DNA from: Pseudorhodoplanes sp. | GTDB taxonomy: Bacteria; Pseudomonadota; Alphaproteobacteria; Rhizobiales; Xanthobacteraceae | Reading direction: 5' to 3' | Assembly (NCBI GenBank): GCA_032027085.1 | Contig: JAVSMS010000001.1 | Coordinates: 3,697,730-3,761,729 of the forward strand | DNA: 64,000 nucleotides | The notes under the pieces: model-generated | Told to the model about the DNA's origin: nothing | What the model saw: only the letters and a program-made list of their open reading frames with translations | Database searches by the model: none | Part shown: piece by piece, positions 25,941 to 34,849 of the stretch | Position numbering within the stretch: position 1 is the stretch's first letter | Layout: the number at the start of each line of letters is the position of its first letter | Program-made: the position numbers and the translations under genes

Positions 25941-26996
25941 TCAGACCTGTTCCAGCAATATATCAAGATCGACCGATGATTTGACGCCAATATTCTTTGC
26001 ATCGGCCTGCAAAAAAGCTTCGGCCGCCTTCCGCCCTTCCTGGTGCAGCATGCTGACAAAGTCCCATTCGGCGTTCAGCTTCGACGAATAGCCAAGTTTG
26101 TCCATGATGTCGTTGCGCACGACGTGGATGCGCATTTGCGCCCACAAAGCGCCTTCGCTGTTGCCGGCATCGGCCGCCTGGCGCAACAAAGCCATCATGC
26201 GCAGCTCCTTCAGTAGCACGGCGTTGAATGAAATCTCGTTGAGGCGATTAAGGATGTCCCGGGCATTGCTGGGCGTGCCCCGCCGTTCGATCGGATTGAC
26301 CGGCACGATGATCGTGTCCTTGGAAGCGCATTCGCGCACCAGCGGCGTCATCGTCGGGTTGCCGGAATAGCCGCCATCCCAGTAGCTCTCGCCGTCGATC
26401 TCGATCGCCTGGAACAGCGTCGGCAGGCAGGCCGATGCCAGCAGGACATCGGGCGCGACCTCATTGTTTCGGAACACGCGCACACGACCCGTGCGGACAT
26501 TGGTGGCGCTAACGAAAAGCTTAATCGGCGCGCGTTTGAGACGATCGAAATCGATCAGCTTATCTAGGATATTGCGCAGAGGATTGGTGCCGCCCGGATT
26601 GAAGTCGTAGGGCGAGAACACGCGCGACATCATGTCCATCGCGATGAAGAAAGGCGAGTTGTCGAGCGTCCAGCGCCCGAGCATGATGTCGAGCGGCGTA
26701 CGGCGCAAGGGACTGAACTGTGCCGCCTCCGACACGCTGCGCCAGTAGCGCGCGAGCGCGCGGCGCGCGCCTTCGGCGCCGCCTTCGCAATATCCATCGG
26801 TCAGCACCGCGGCGTTCATGGCGCCCGCGGAAGTGCCGGATATGCCGTCGATCTTCAGCCAAGGCTCTTCCAGCAGACGATCCAGCACGCCCCATGTGAA
26901 CGCACCATGGGCGCCGCCGCCCTGCAGGGCGAGATCGACCAGAACCTCGCTGCGAGGCGCCTTGGTTGCCGGCGCGGAGCCTTCATTCTGCATCAC
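25941..26996 (-). CDS. patatin-like phospholipase family protein
   Basis: 351 residues. Ser-Asp dyad hydrolase: oxyanion loop LQGGGAHGAF, nucleophile elbow GTSAG with S56, and the acidic partner in WDGGYSGNP. No signal peptide. Cleaves acyl esters of lipids; in bacteria often a cytoplasmic or type-secreted lipase. The C-terminal 100 residues are helical (LNRLNEISFNAVLLKELRMM) and typical of the Bradyrhizobium subgroup. 66 bases downstream of mccB and on the same strand. Confidence 0.9.
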   Translation of the reverse strand: MMQNEGSAPATKAPRSEVLVDLALQGGGAHGAFTWGVLDRLLEEPWLKIDGISGTSAGAMNAAVLTDGYCEGGAEGARRALARYWRSVSEAAQFSPLRRTPLDIMLGRWTLDNSPFFIAMDMMSRVFSPYDFNPGGTNPLRNILDKLIDFDRLKRAPIKLFVSATNVRTGRVRVFRNNEVAPDVLLASACLPTLFQAIEIDGESYWDGGYSGNPTMTPLVRECASKDTIIVPVNPIERRGTPSNARDILNRLNEISFNAVLLKELRMMALLRQAADAGNSEGALWAQMRIHVVRNDIMDKLGYSSKLNAEWDFVSMLHQEGRKAAEAFLQADAKNIGVKSSVDLDILLEQV

Positions 26997-27062
26997 ATCC
27001 CTGGATTTTCGGCAGAACGAACGAAAATGCGTGCACGGTCTGAGCGTGCTATACTACTTTTA

Positions 27063-28670
27063 TCACATCCTAAATACACCAAATCGCGTTTCCTCGATCG
27101 GCGCATTCAGCGTCGCGGAAAACGCCAGCCCCAAGACGCGCCTTGTTTCGCTCGGCAGAATGATCCCGTCGTCCCAGAGCCGCGCGGTGGCATAATAAGG
27201 ATTGCCCTCGCGCTCGTACTGGTCGCGGATCGGCGCCTTGAATTCCTCCTCTTCCACCTCCGACCAGGTGCCTCCGGATGCCTCGATATTGTCGCGCTTG
27301 ACGGTCGCCAGCACCGAGGCCGCCTGTTCTCCGCCCATCACCGAGATGCGCGCATTTGGCCAGGTGAACAGAAAGCGCGGCGCGTAGGCACGGCCACACA
27401 TGCCGTAATTGCCGGCACCATAGGAGCCGCCGACGATCAAAGTGATTCTCGGCACGCGGGCGGTGGCGACCGCCGTCACCATCTTGGCGCCATCCCTGGC
27501 GATGCCGCCGGCCTCGTAGTCGCGGCCGACCATGAAGCCGACGATGTTCTGCAGGAACAGCAACGGAATTTTCCGCTGACAGCACAATTCGACGAAATGC
27601 GCGGCCTTGAGCGCGCTCTCCGAATAAAGAATGCCGTTATTGCCGATGATGCCGACCGGCATGCCGTAGAGATGCGCGAAGCCGGTGACGATGGTTGTGC
27701 CATAGAGCTTCTTGAACTCGTCGAATTCCGAGCCATCGACCAGCCGCGCGATGATTTCGCGGACGTCGTATTGTTTCTTCAGGTCGACCGGAACGAGGCC
27801 TTCCAGCTCCGTCGCGTCATGCAGCGGCTCGCGTGCAGGAATAATCGTGACATCGTTCGGCTTTTTCGTATTCAGTTTGCCGACGATGCGGCGCGCCAGC
27901 GCCAGCGCGTGCATGTCGTCATTCGCCAGATGATCGGCAACGCCGGACTTGCGCGCGTGCAGGTCGCCACCGCCGAGATCCTCCGCCGACACCACCTCCC
28001 CGGTCGCCGCCTTCACCAAAGGCGGGCCGCCGAGAAAGATCGTGCCCTGGTTCCTGACGATGATGCTTTCGTCCGACATCGCCGGAACATAGGCGCCGCC
28101 GGCGGTGCAGGAGCCCATGACGACGGCAATTTGCGCGATGCCGGCCGCCGACAGATTGGCCTGATTGTAGAAGATGCGCCCGAAATGATCGCGGTCAGGG
28201 AACACATCGGTCTGATGCGGGAGATTGGCGCCGCCGGAATCGACGAGATAGATGCATGGCAGGCGGTTCTCGCGCGCGATCTCCTGCGCGCGTACATGCT
28301 TCTTCACCGTCATCGGGTAATAGGTGCCGCCCTTGATCGTGGAGTCGTTGGCCACGATCATGCATTCGCGGCCCTCGACACGGCCGATGCCGGTGATCAC
28401 ACCGGCGCCGTGGATGGCATCTTCATAGAGCCCGAATGCGGCGAGCGGCGACAATTCCAGAAACGGCGAGCCGGGATCGATCAGCCGCATCACCCGCTCG
28501 CGTGGCAACAGCTTGCCGCGTGCCACATGCCGTTCCCGCGCCTTCTCGTTGCCACCGAGGGCGGCGGCGGCGCGGCAGCTTTTCAGTTCCTCGGCAAGCT
28601 GTTTCCACGCTCCTGCATTGCTGCGGAAATCGCGGGCATCCCTGTCGATTGTGGTGTCAATACGAGCCAC
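27063..28670 (-). CDS. mccB: 3-methylcrotonyl-CoA carboxylase carboxyltransferase beta subunit
   Basis: 535 residues, the usual size. Carboxyltransferase signatures: [90 protein letters not shown] and GGEQAASVL. The GANLP and [18 protein letters not shown] segments are characteristic of MccB rather than PccB. It transfers the carboxyl from biotin to 3-methylcrotonyl-CoA (leucine degradation). The alpha subunit lies 16 kb away (9060-11021). Confidence 0.93.
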   Translation of the reverse strand: MARIDTTIDRDARDFRSNAGAWKQLAEELKSCRAAAALGGNEKARERHVARGKLLPRERVMRLIDPGSPFLELSPLAAFGLYEDAIHGAGVITGIGRVEGRECMIVANDSTIKGGTYYPMTVKKHVRAQEIARENRLPCIYLVDSGGANLPHQTDVFPDRDHFGRIFYNQANLSAAGIAQIAVVMGSCTAGGAYVPAMSDESIIVRNQGTIFLGGPPLVKAATGEVVSAEDLGGGDLHARKSGVADHLANDDMHALALARRIVGKLNTKKPNDVTIIPAREPLHDATELEGLVPVDLKKQYDVREIIARLVDGSEFDEFKKLYGTTIVTGFAHLYGMPVGIIGNNGILYSESALKAAHFVELCCQRKIPLLFLQNIVGFMVGRDYEAGGIARDGAKMVTAVATARVPRITLIVGGSYGAGNYGMCGRAYAPRFLFTWPNARISVMGGEQAASVLATVKRDNIEASGGTWSEVEEEEFKAPIRDQYEREGNPYYATARLWDDGIILPSETRRVLGLAFSATLNAPIEETRFGVFRM

Positions 28671-28824
28671 GCAAGCCTCCTCCGAATCCTAGCGAAACTA
28701 TGGCGCGGCCCCGCGGGAAAGAAAACCGATCCATCACGGCACCGTGACAGGCTCTTGCCGGATGGGCGGGAACGGCCCGGTGTTTGTGCGCCGGGTGGGG
28801 GTTTCTCATGTCGGAGTAAACCCA

Positions 28825-29109
28825 ATGAAAATTGTAACAATCACCACCTTCCTGCTGTTTGGCCTCACGGCAACCGCATTCGGGCAGGCTTCCGCCCAGA
28901 TGCAGAGCCAGCAAAATCTCACGGCTCCGCCAAGCATGGCCAATCCAAACCGACCGAACACAAGGCGGCCGGCCACTATCGAACGCGAAACGACCGGCAT
29001 GGGCAGCCGCGAACCGGCGGCGGAGTTTCTGTTCAGTCCGGGAGCAAGGGATCCGCAACGTAACGATCTGACTGTCAGCCCGTTCGGGCCGATGAACAAT
29101 ATCGACTGA
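28825..29109 (+). CDS. small exported hypothetical protein
   Basis: 94 residues from ATG 28825 (CGGAGTAA upstream). Signal peptide (MKIVTITTFLLFGLTATAFG), then a Gln/Pro/Arg-rich mature part. Its C-terminal DPQRNDLTVSPFG shares PQRND with the next protein (EPQRNDPTPDRQ), so the two may be distant paralogues. No family recognised. First of three consecutive small secreted proteins; no EcfG site seen before this one. Confidence 0.72.
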   Translation: MKIVTITTFLLFGLTATAFGQASAQMQSQQNLTAPPSMANPNRPNTRRPATIERETTGMGSREPAAEFLFSPGARDPQRNDLTVSPFGPMNNID

Positions 29110-29191
29110 CCTTGTGCATGACCCCGAGGCGAGGACGGCTGAGCCGCCCTCGCCTTCGCTGATGTTCCATAGCAATGCAAGGGTTCCGAGT

Positions 29192-29217
29192 GGAACGATC
29201 GACTCTGGTCCTGCGTT
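29192..29217 (+). promoter_or_regulatory. EcfG-type general stress promoter
   Basis: GGAAC (29192-29196), 17 bases, then CGTT (29214-29217), which matches the EcfG consensus. It is 43 bases before the start of the 104-residue exported protein. Confidence 0.72.
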
Positions 29218-29259
29218 TTCCAAGCGAGGGGATTCAATCAACATCGGTAAGGTGACGAC

Positions 29260-29574
29260 ATGAACAGGCTTCTTACACTTGCGGCGGCGACACTCTTGAT
29301 GGCCGGCACCGCAGTGGCGCAAGAGACATCGCCTACGCCGGGTCAGCCGGGACCTTCGGCATCGCCGGGCACACCAACCTCGAGCGATAGAGACCCCAAC
29401 AACCCGGCCGCATCGCGCGATGCAGGTCCGCAAGGTCCGATGGGCACCACCGGCTCCGGCGCACCGGCAGCCAGCGGTTCGCAGAATGACATGACCGCTC
29501 CCGCCACCAAGGCGCCGGAGAAAGAACCGCAGCGAAACGATCCAACACCGGATCGTCAGAAGAATGTGCAGTAG
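29260..29574 (+). CDS. small exported Pro/Gly-rich protein
   Basis: 104 residues. Signal peptide (MNRLLTLAAATLLMAGTAVA cut near AQE), then a disordered mature part of Pro, Gly, Ser and Thr with several acidic residues (TPGQPGPSASPGTPTSSDRD) and the shared PQRND motif near the end. No catalytic motif. The preceding EcfG-type promoter argues for a stress role in the envelope. Confidence 0.72.
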   Translation: MNRLLTLAAATLLMAGTAVAQETSPTPGQPGPSASPGTPTSSDRDPNNPAASRDAGPQGPMGTTGSGAPAASGSQNDMTAPATKAPEKEPQRNDPTPDRQKNVQ

Positions 29575-29602
29575 TGCGTTCCATTGATAAACGACGCAAT
29601 AG

Positions 29603-29631
29603 GTACGGGGCGGAATGCATCCGCTCCGTAC
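29603..29631. terminator. stem-loop after the 104-residue protein gene
   Basis: Arms GTACGGGGCGGA and TCCGCTCCGTAC (one mismatch) with a 5-base loop. No T tract follows, so termination is only a guess. Confidence 0.4.
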
Positions 29632-29743
29632 GAGTGCATGTCGTGCTGAGCGTGTTGCTTGGAACTGCGTTTAGAACCGTGTGCTGCTTGCAGATTTCGC
29701 CTGCGACATGAACGTCCGTTAAAGAGATAATTCTGGCGTCACA

Positions 29744-29768
29744 GGAACCGTTCCTTGCACGGAACGTT
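29744..29768 (+). promoter_or_regulatory. EcfG-type general stress promoter
   Basis: GGAAC (29744-29748), 16 bases, then CGTT (29765-29768), 56 bases before the DUF1236 gene. The first C after GGAAC also fits the extended consensus. Confidence 0.75.
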
Positions 29769-29823
29769 GCTGTCGCGACCGATTTGTCGGCGCACGAGGC
29801 AACGGGACTACAGAGAGGAACGC

Positions 29824-30477
29824 ATGATGAAGAAGACATTTCTGATGTCCGCTTCCGCGATCGCGCTGATCGCCGGTGGAACATTTGCACTGGCCCAAGG
29901 CATGGGGCGCGAAGCGCCTTCGCCTGCACCGGGCGCGCAGCAATCCGCGCCGGCGGAAAAGATGGCACCGGGGTCAGGCGGTGCGCAGAGGGAGCAGCGA
30001 GCGCCTAACGCCAGCACGACCGGCCAAGGCTCCCCGCAGCGCATGGATCAGGACAGCCCGAAGGGTCAATCCGGGACGCGCGATCAGCAGCGGATGAGAT
30101 CCGGGGATCCGAAGTCCGAGCCGAAAGCCGGCAGCAAGTCGAACGACAAGGCGACGCAAGGCGCCAAGGATCAGGGTTCGAAGGATCAAAGCACCACGGG
30201 CCAAGGCGCGGCTGCGACCGGCGCCAATCTGACCGCCGAGCAGCGGACAAAGATCAGCACGTCGATTAAGAAGGTCAACGTGAGGCCCGTAACCAATGTG
30301 AACTTCAATGTGTCGGTCGGGACAGTGGTGCCGCGCACGGTCGAACTGCATCCCCTGCCGGCGTCAATCATTGAAATCTATCCGGCCTGGCGCGGATACC
30401 GGTTCGTGCTGGTGGAGGACGAAATCATCATCATCGAACCGAGCACCTACAAGATCGTGGCGGTAATCGACGCCTAG
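29824..30477 (+). CDS. exported DUF1236 domain protein
   Basis: 217 residues from ATG 29824 (AGAGAGGAAC ahead). Signal peptide (SASAIALIAGGTFALAQ), a long charged and polar linker of Gln/Ser/Lys/Asp (residues about 25-130), then a C-terminal DUF1236 domain: VVPRTVELHPLPASIIEIYP, YRFVLVEDEIIII and STYKIVAVI. DUF1236 proteins are rhizobial periplasmic proteins without a biochemical function. The EcfG-type promoter upstream and a strong terminator downstream define a monocistronic unit. Confidence 0.88.
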   Translation: MMKKTFLMSASAIALIAGGTFALAQGMGREAPSPAPGAQQSAPAEKMAPGSGGAQREQRAPNASTTGQGSPQRMDQDSPKGQSGTRDQQRMRSGDPKSEPKAGSKSNDKATQGAKDQGSKDQSTTGQGAAATGANLTAEQRTKISTSIKKVNVRPVTNVNFNVSVGTVVPRTVELHPLPASIIEIYPAWRGYRFVLVEDEIIIIEPSTYKIVAVIDA

Positions 30478-30498
30478 TGTCCGCTCCGGTGTAAGCGC

Positions 30499-30530
30499 AA
30501 CGGGCGGCCTTTTTCCTGGCCGCCCGTTCT
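30499..30530 (+). terminator. intrinsic terminator after DUF1236 gene
   Basis: Stem AACGGGCGGCC / GGCCGCCCGTT (30499-30509 and 30518-30528) with a loop rich in T, followed by CTTG. A strong stem but a short T tract. Confidence 0.65.
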
Positions 30531-30589
30531 TGCTGTCCGTAAACAGAGCCCTTGCAGATTGTCATATGGCTATTACATAAAAATGACAG

Positions 30590-30672
30590 ATTATCAGGCG
30601 CGGTCGAGGACGGATGTACTCCCGGCATGCGACTGAGTGGGAAGCCCGGCTGTTCAGCCGGGTTTTCTGTTT
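30590..30672 (+). ncRNA. candidate small RNA ending in an intrinsic terminator
   Basis: A hairpin GCCCGGCTG / AGCCGGG (about 30644-30662) followed by TTTTCTGTTTT acts on the plus strand. It lies beyond the DUF1236 terminator and overlaps the 3' end of the oppositely oriented EEP gene. A sigma70-like TTGCAG with TACATA precedes the segment at 30552-30579. No open frame fills it, so a short RNA is possible; read-through protection is the simpler reading. Confidence 0.3.
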
Positions 30673-31373
30673 TCGGGAGGATGAACGGGCATCAGGACAT
30701 CCCCGATCACCGGCAGATGGTCGGAAAGGCTGCGCGCCTGCCCATCCGTCCAGCTCCTGAGCAAAGCGCGGCGCGGCCGGCAGTAGATGCGGTCCAGCCG
30801 CAGCAACGGGCACCACGACGGAAAGGTGCGATGGCGCGAGCGGCCGGGCATCGCCCTGCGCAGAACCGAGCGCACTGAGCCCGGCCAAAACCAGTCATTG
30901 AAATCGCCGAGCAAGACGACAGGCCCCTCACCTTCGATGAGCTTCAGCAGCGCCCGCGCCTGACTGCGGCGCTCGCGGATGCTCAGGCCCAGATGCGTGC
31001 CGACGATCCGCAAGGGTCCGAACGGCGTCATGATGCAGGTGCGGATGGCGCGGCGCGGCTCGAACTCTCCATAGGAGATGTCGGAAATCTCCGTATCGGT
31101 GAACGGCCAGCGGCTGATCAACATCTGCCCGTAGTCGCCGTCCTGCGTGACAATCGATTTCGCCCCGACGCCGTGTTTGCCGAGCCGCTGCGGCAACAGC
31201 GCGAAGGCATCTTGGCCGTGGCGGGAATCTATCTCCTGTAGCGCCATCACATCGGGATCGGCGCGGGCGATCAACTCGATGACGCGCGCCAGATCGTAGC
31301 GCGGATTGCGCCCGAGCGCGCCATGGATATTCCATGTCATCACGCGGACAGCACGTCGCCGGATTTCAGTCAC
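30654..31373 (-). CDS. endonuclease/exonuclease/phosphatase (EEP) family protein
   Basis: 239 residues from GTG 31373, which overlaps the TGA of the PLD gene as GTGA, so translation is coupled. The EEP fold is clear: MTWNIHGALGRNPRYDLARV, VMALQEID (metal Glu), GTHLGLSIRERRSQA, VLLGDFNDWFW (DFN) and LSDHLPV (catalytic His). Such enzymes hydrolyse phosphodiesters of nucleic acids, lipids or inositol phosphates. Pairing with a PLD/VTT membrane protein favours a lipid-related substrate (inference). An open frame extends upstream inside the PLD gene but has no homology. Confidence 0.85.
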   Translation of the reverse strand: MTEIRRRAVRVMTWNIHGALGRNPRYDLARVIELIARADPDVMALQEIDSRHGQDAFALLPQRLGKHGVGAKSIVTQDGDYGQMLISRWPFTDTEISDISYGEFEPRRAIRTCIMTPFGPLRIVGTHLGLSIRERRSQARALLKLIEGEGPVVLLGDFNDWFWPGSVRSVLRRAMPGRSRHRTFPSWCPLLRLDRIYCRPRRALLRSWTDGQARSLSDHLPVIGDVLMPVHPPENRKPG

Positions 31374-33490
31374 GAGGCTTCCGGCCGATATCTGGCGATG
31401 GCCGCCTGAATGCCAAAGGACAACGCGATCCAGGCGATCAATCCGGCGACCAGCAATGCCACCTGTGTGATGCTCGGCGAGACAATGGTGCGCATGATCT
31501 GCGGTCCGAATGCCGCCATTGCGATCAGTCCGGGCCCAAGCCCCAGCAACGTGCCGGCGACATATTCGCGAAGACCAATGCCGCTCGCTCCCGCCACGAG
31601 ATTCACCACGGTGAACGGCGCCACCGGCACCAGGCGAATAGCGGCGACAGCGACGACGCCCTGCTTCACGATACGCTTGCGGATCTCGTTCAGCCGCCCG
31701 CCGAGAAAATTCACCAAGGCTTCGCGTCCGAGCCAGGCACCGACGCCGTACATCATCAGCGCGCTCAGCATCGCGCCAAGCGTGGCATAGAGCAGTCCGT
31801 ACCAGGGTCCGAAGGTGGCGGTCGTCGCGGCGATCAGGATGGTGAGCGGAAACGCAATCAGGCCGCCAAGCAGAAACGCTCCCAGCGCGAAGGCCGGCGC
31901 CCACAGGCTCGATCTCACCTCTGCCAGAGCCGCCTGCACGACCGAGGGCCGCGCATAGTCGGCCAACGGCGAATAATACCAAAGCAAGGTAAGCCCCAAT
32001 AACAGAATTGCCAAAGCAACGAACTTGGTCGCCGGCAACACGGCCAGAAGGCGCAGACTGTTCCGCGTCCAGGAATAGAGCGAACGCTGCGGCCAAGGCC
32101 GCCGAGGATCTGCAAGGCTTTCCATATAGGCCGCCATTTCCGCAGGGTTCGGCTCTCCATCATCGATGGGACGCAGGCGATGGCCGCGCTCAGACAGCCG
32201 GTCGGCGACTGCGAGGAGCGAACCGGTTTTCCGCAGAGCGGCCTGCACCGCTTCAGCCGACGCCCCGCAATGCTCGCCCAGCAATGTATTGCGAATTCGC
32301 AGGACTGCGCTGCGGTCCTTCTCCGATTTCGCTTCGAGGATCAGATCGCATTCCGAATCCGCCCCCATGGAACGGTTATTGAGATTTGCAGAGCCGATGC
32401 GAAGCAACCGTTGGTCCACCGTCATCACCTTGGAATGCACCATGACAGGGACGCTCTCATCGTCCTTGCAAACTTCCGGTGCGACCAGCCGCACGCGATG
32501 CGCGACGCCGGCGTCTTGCAGAATGTTGCGAAAGCGAATGCGCCCGTTGCGCATGGTCCGCGCCTCTATCCATGATTCCGGCGTATCGGGCGCGACGATC
32601 ACAGTCTCCAGGGATGGGCGTTCCTTCATTCGCTGAGCGATATGGCGGGCGATGTCCTCGGAGGTGAGAAACTGATTTTCGATATAGAGTTCGCGCTCGG
32701 CCGCTGCAATGCAATCATGGAACAGGGTCTCGACTTCACGCACCGCCGCCTCGCCATCGCAGCCCGGCCGCGTACGCGCGATGCCGATATCGATATCGGT
32801 GAAGTCAGGTCTGACACTCGAGGGCCAGCAGTCCCAGGTGGCATCGACGCGCGGCAGCCTCGCGCCATCGGCCTGGTGCCAGCGATGGCGGGCCAGTTCC
32901 GCCAGTGCCTGTGCCGCCTCGCCTGCCACCACTGCCTGCACGTCATGAAACGGCCGGTAGGCTTCTCCTGCAGGATCGATACGGTTTGGATGGATGACAT
33001 CATGCGCCGGCGTGTCCCAGCGCCGGATGGTGAGATCGAGGCCGCCGGAAAAGGCGACCGCATCATCGACCACGACGATTTTCTGATGCTGGGAGCAGCC
33101 AAACGGCGCGCAATTGTCCAGGCAGAACCGGACCTGATCCGGCGTATTCCAATTCAGCGCCAGCGCCGGAAAGATTTCCCGCTCGAGTGCATAGAGCACC
33201 GAAAAATCCCAGAGCAGCAGGTGCACGGTGAGATCCTGCCGCCGCGTCACCAGTTCCGACAGAAATTCCGCGAGCGTTTCCGGAAGGCCGTCATCAGCAC
33301 AGCCATCCTCGCCGACAAGACGGGTACGGCTATCGATGTCCCAGCCCACAATGGTAATGGAACGCCGGGCGCGCATCATGCTTTCGCGTACCGCCCGGAA
33401 GAATGCCGCGCCGTCGATCAGAACGGCGGCCCGCGACGCGCGCACAGCTCGCCAGACATTCCGGTTCGGGCGAAGAGTGGCCTGCGCCAT
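31370..33490 (-). CDS. phospholipase D-like protein fused to a VTT/DedA-type membrane domain
   Basis: 706 residues. Two HKD motifs, H135xK137x4D142 (HQKIVVVD) followed by AFSGG, and H352xK354x4D359 (HSKVMTVD) followed by GSANLNNRS, make a complete PLD active site, here more like the transphosphatidylase/cardiolipin-synthase family. From about residue 490 come several membrane helices and a VTT (SNARE-associated, DedA-like) domain with GLIAFPLTILIAATTATFG and FGPWYGLLYATLGAMLSA. It would act on phospholipids at the inner membrane. The EEP gene overlaps its stop. Confidence 0.9.
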   Translation of the reverse strand: MAQATLRPNRNVWRAVRASRAAVLIDGAAFFRAVRESMMRARRSITIVGWDIDSRTRLVGEDGCADDGLPETLAEFLSELVTRRQDLTVHLLLWDFSVLYALEREIFPALALNWNTPDQVRFCLDNCAPFGCSQHQKIVVVDDAVAFSGGLDLTIRRWDTPAHDVIHPNRIDPAGEAYRPFHDVQAVVAGEAAQALAELARHRWHQADGARLPRVDATWDCWPSSVRPDFTDIDIGIARTRPGCDGEAAVREVETLFHDCIAAAERELYIENQFLTSEDIARHIAQRMKERPSLETVIVAPDTPESWIEARTMRNGRIRFRNILQDAGVAHRVRLVAPEVCKDDESVPVMVHSKVMTVDQRLLRIGSANLNNRSMGADSECDLILEAKSEKDRSAVLRIRNTLLGEHCGASAEAVQAALRKTGSLLAVADRLSERGHRLRPIDDGEPNPAEMAAYMESLADPRRPWPQRSLYSWTRNSLRLLAVLPATKFVALAILLLGLTLLWYYSPLADYARPSVVQAALAEVRSSLWAPAFALGAFLLGGLIAFPLTILIAATTATFGPWYGLLYATLGAMLSALMMYGVGAWLGREALVNFLGGRLNEIRKRIVKQGVVAVAAIRLVPVAPFTVVNLVAGASGIGLREYVAGTLLGLGPGLIAMAAFGPQIMRTIVSPSITQVALLVAGLIAWIALSFGIQAAIARYRPEAS

Positions 33491-33572
33491 GAGCGATCTT
33501 GCATGTTTCTATCGGTCGTCAGGGACGAATCCGACGAACAACGCGCTCACGCCCGCCCGGTTCCCGAAAAGG

Positions 33573-34226
33573 TCAGTCGCGCTCATTGCCGGGCATGACC
33601 CAGGGCTCACGCTCGCCCGAGGCTTCCCATTCCTTCCAGGCCGGCAACGACATCATCGTCGCCATGTAAGCCTCCGCGGCGGCGCCGACGCCGACGTCGT
33701 AGCTGAAAAAGCGGGAGACGATTGGCGCATACATGGCATCGGCCACGGAGAACGGCCCGAGCAAAAATGGCCCCGCTTCCCCGAAACGCGTGCGGCTGTC
33801 GGTCCAGATCACTTCGATCCGGCGCACGTCTTCCGCCACCTCCGGCGTCAGCGCGAGCTTGCGCCGCCGGCGCCGCATGTTCATCGGGCAATGCCGGCGC
33901 AACGCCCCGAAGCCCGCATGCATCTCCGCCGCGATGGCGCGACCATGCGCGCGCGCCGTCGCATCGGCCGGCCACAGCGCAGCCTTGGGATATTTCTCGG
34001 CAAGATGTTCGAGGATGGCAAGGCTTTCCCAGATCGGGATGCCGTCATCGATCAGCACAGGCACTTTGCCGGCGGGAGAATAGGTCAAAACTTTTTCGCG
34101 ACTGCCCGGTTCGTAAAGCGGGATCACCTCTTCCTCGAAATCAAGGCCCGCATGACGCATGGCGATCCAGGGCCGCAGCGACCAGGACGAGTAATTCTTG
34201 TTGCCGAGAATGAGCTTCAGCGCCAT
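33573..34226 (-). CDS. glutathione S-transferase family protein
   Basis: 217 residues with an N-terminal thioredoxin-like domain (LILGNKNYSSWSLRPWIAMRH, PAGKVPVLID cis-Pro, WESLAILEHLAEKYP) and a helical C-terminal domain with ADAMYAPIVSRF. The NYSSWSLRPW segment places it with the zeta/nu-like bacterial GSTs. Substrate unknown. Monocistronic on the minus strand. Confidence 0.9.
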   Translation of the reverse strand: MALKLILGNKNYSSWSLRPWIAMRHAGLDFEEEVIPLYEPGSREKVLTYSPAGKVPVLIDDGIPIWESLAILEHLAEKYPKAALWPADATARAHGRAIAAEMHAGFGALRRHCPMNMRRRRRKLALTPEVAEDVRRIEVIWTDSRTRFGEAGPFLLGPFSVADAMYAPIVSRFFSYDVGVGAAAEAYMATMMSLPAWKEWEASGEREPWVMPGNERD

Positions 34227-34316
34227 CGGGGCCTCCGTGAATCGGAGTGATGATCACGGCGCGCACGGATATCGGCAAGCCAATTCTGCTGATCGGCAAA
34301 TCACGCCGGCGAATGA

Positions 34317-34733
34317 TCAGGATCTGCCGGGCTTGCGCTCCGGCTCCTCGACGGGACCGCCGGCCTTTTTCCACGCACCAAAGCCGCCTCTGATGTGAGC
34401 CACGGGCTTCAGTCCCATGCGCTGCGCGCTCTCGGCGGCCAGCGCCGAACGCAATCCCCCGGCGCAAAAGAAGACAAAGCGCTTGTCCTGGGCGAAGACA
34501 CTCTTGTGATACGGACTTTCGGGATCGATCCAGAATTCGAGCATGCCGCGCGGGCAGTGAAATGCGCCCGGCACCTTGCCGTCGCGCTGCAATTCGCGGA
34601 TGTCGCGGATATCGACGAGCACCACATCCTCGGCGCCATGCAAAGGCAGGGCCTCGTCGACCGTCAATGTCTCGATGACCCGTTCGGCCTGTTCAACCAA
34701 ATCGCGGACGCTGGTGGTGATGGTCTGTGTCAT
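34317..34733 (-). CDS. rhodanese-like domain protein
   Basis: 138 residues from ATG 34733 (AAGGA 7 bases ahead). A single rhodanese domain: VVLVDIRDIRELQRDGKVPGAFHCPRG, the active-site loop with Cys90 in FFCAGGLRSALAAE, and HIRGGFGAWKKAGG. It may transfer sulfane sulfur through the Cys persulfide; the natural acceptor is unknown. Divergent from the DUF599 gene. Confidence 0.92.
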   Translation of the reverse strand: MTQTITTSVRDLVEQAERVIETLTVDEALPLHGAEDVVLVDIRDIRELQRDGKVPGAFHCPRGMLEFWIDPESPYHKSVFAQDKRFVFFCAGGLRSALAAESAQRMGLKPVAHIRGGFGAWKKAGGPVEEPERKPGRS

Positions 34734-34849
34734 GCGGAATTCCTTTGCAGGGGAATATGGTTGCAGAGCCGGCGCCGAGGTCAAGCCCGTTGCCACCCCA
34801 TGCCCGCAATGGCAGCCTGATCCGAATCACAGGCGTCAAGAGGAGCCCC

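Noticed and set aside
26907-29063. 718-codon open frame antisense to mccB and patatin gene
   Set aside because: It is a shadow of two well-supported genes on the opposite strand, has Arg/His-rich non-natural composition and no recognisable domain.
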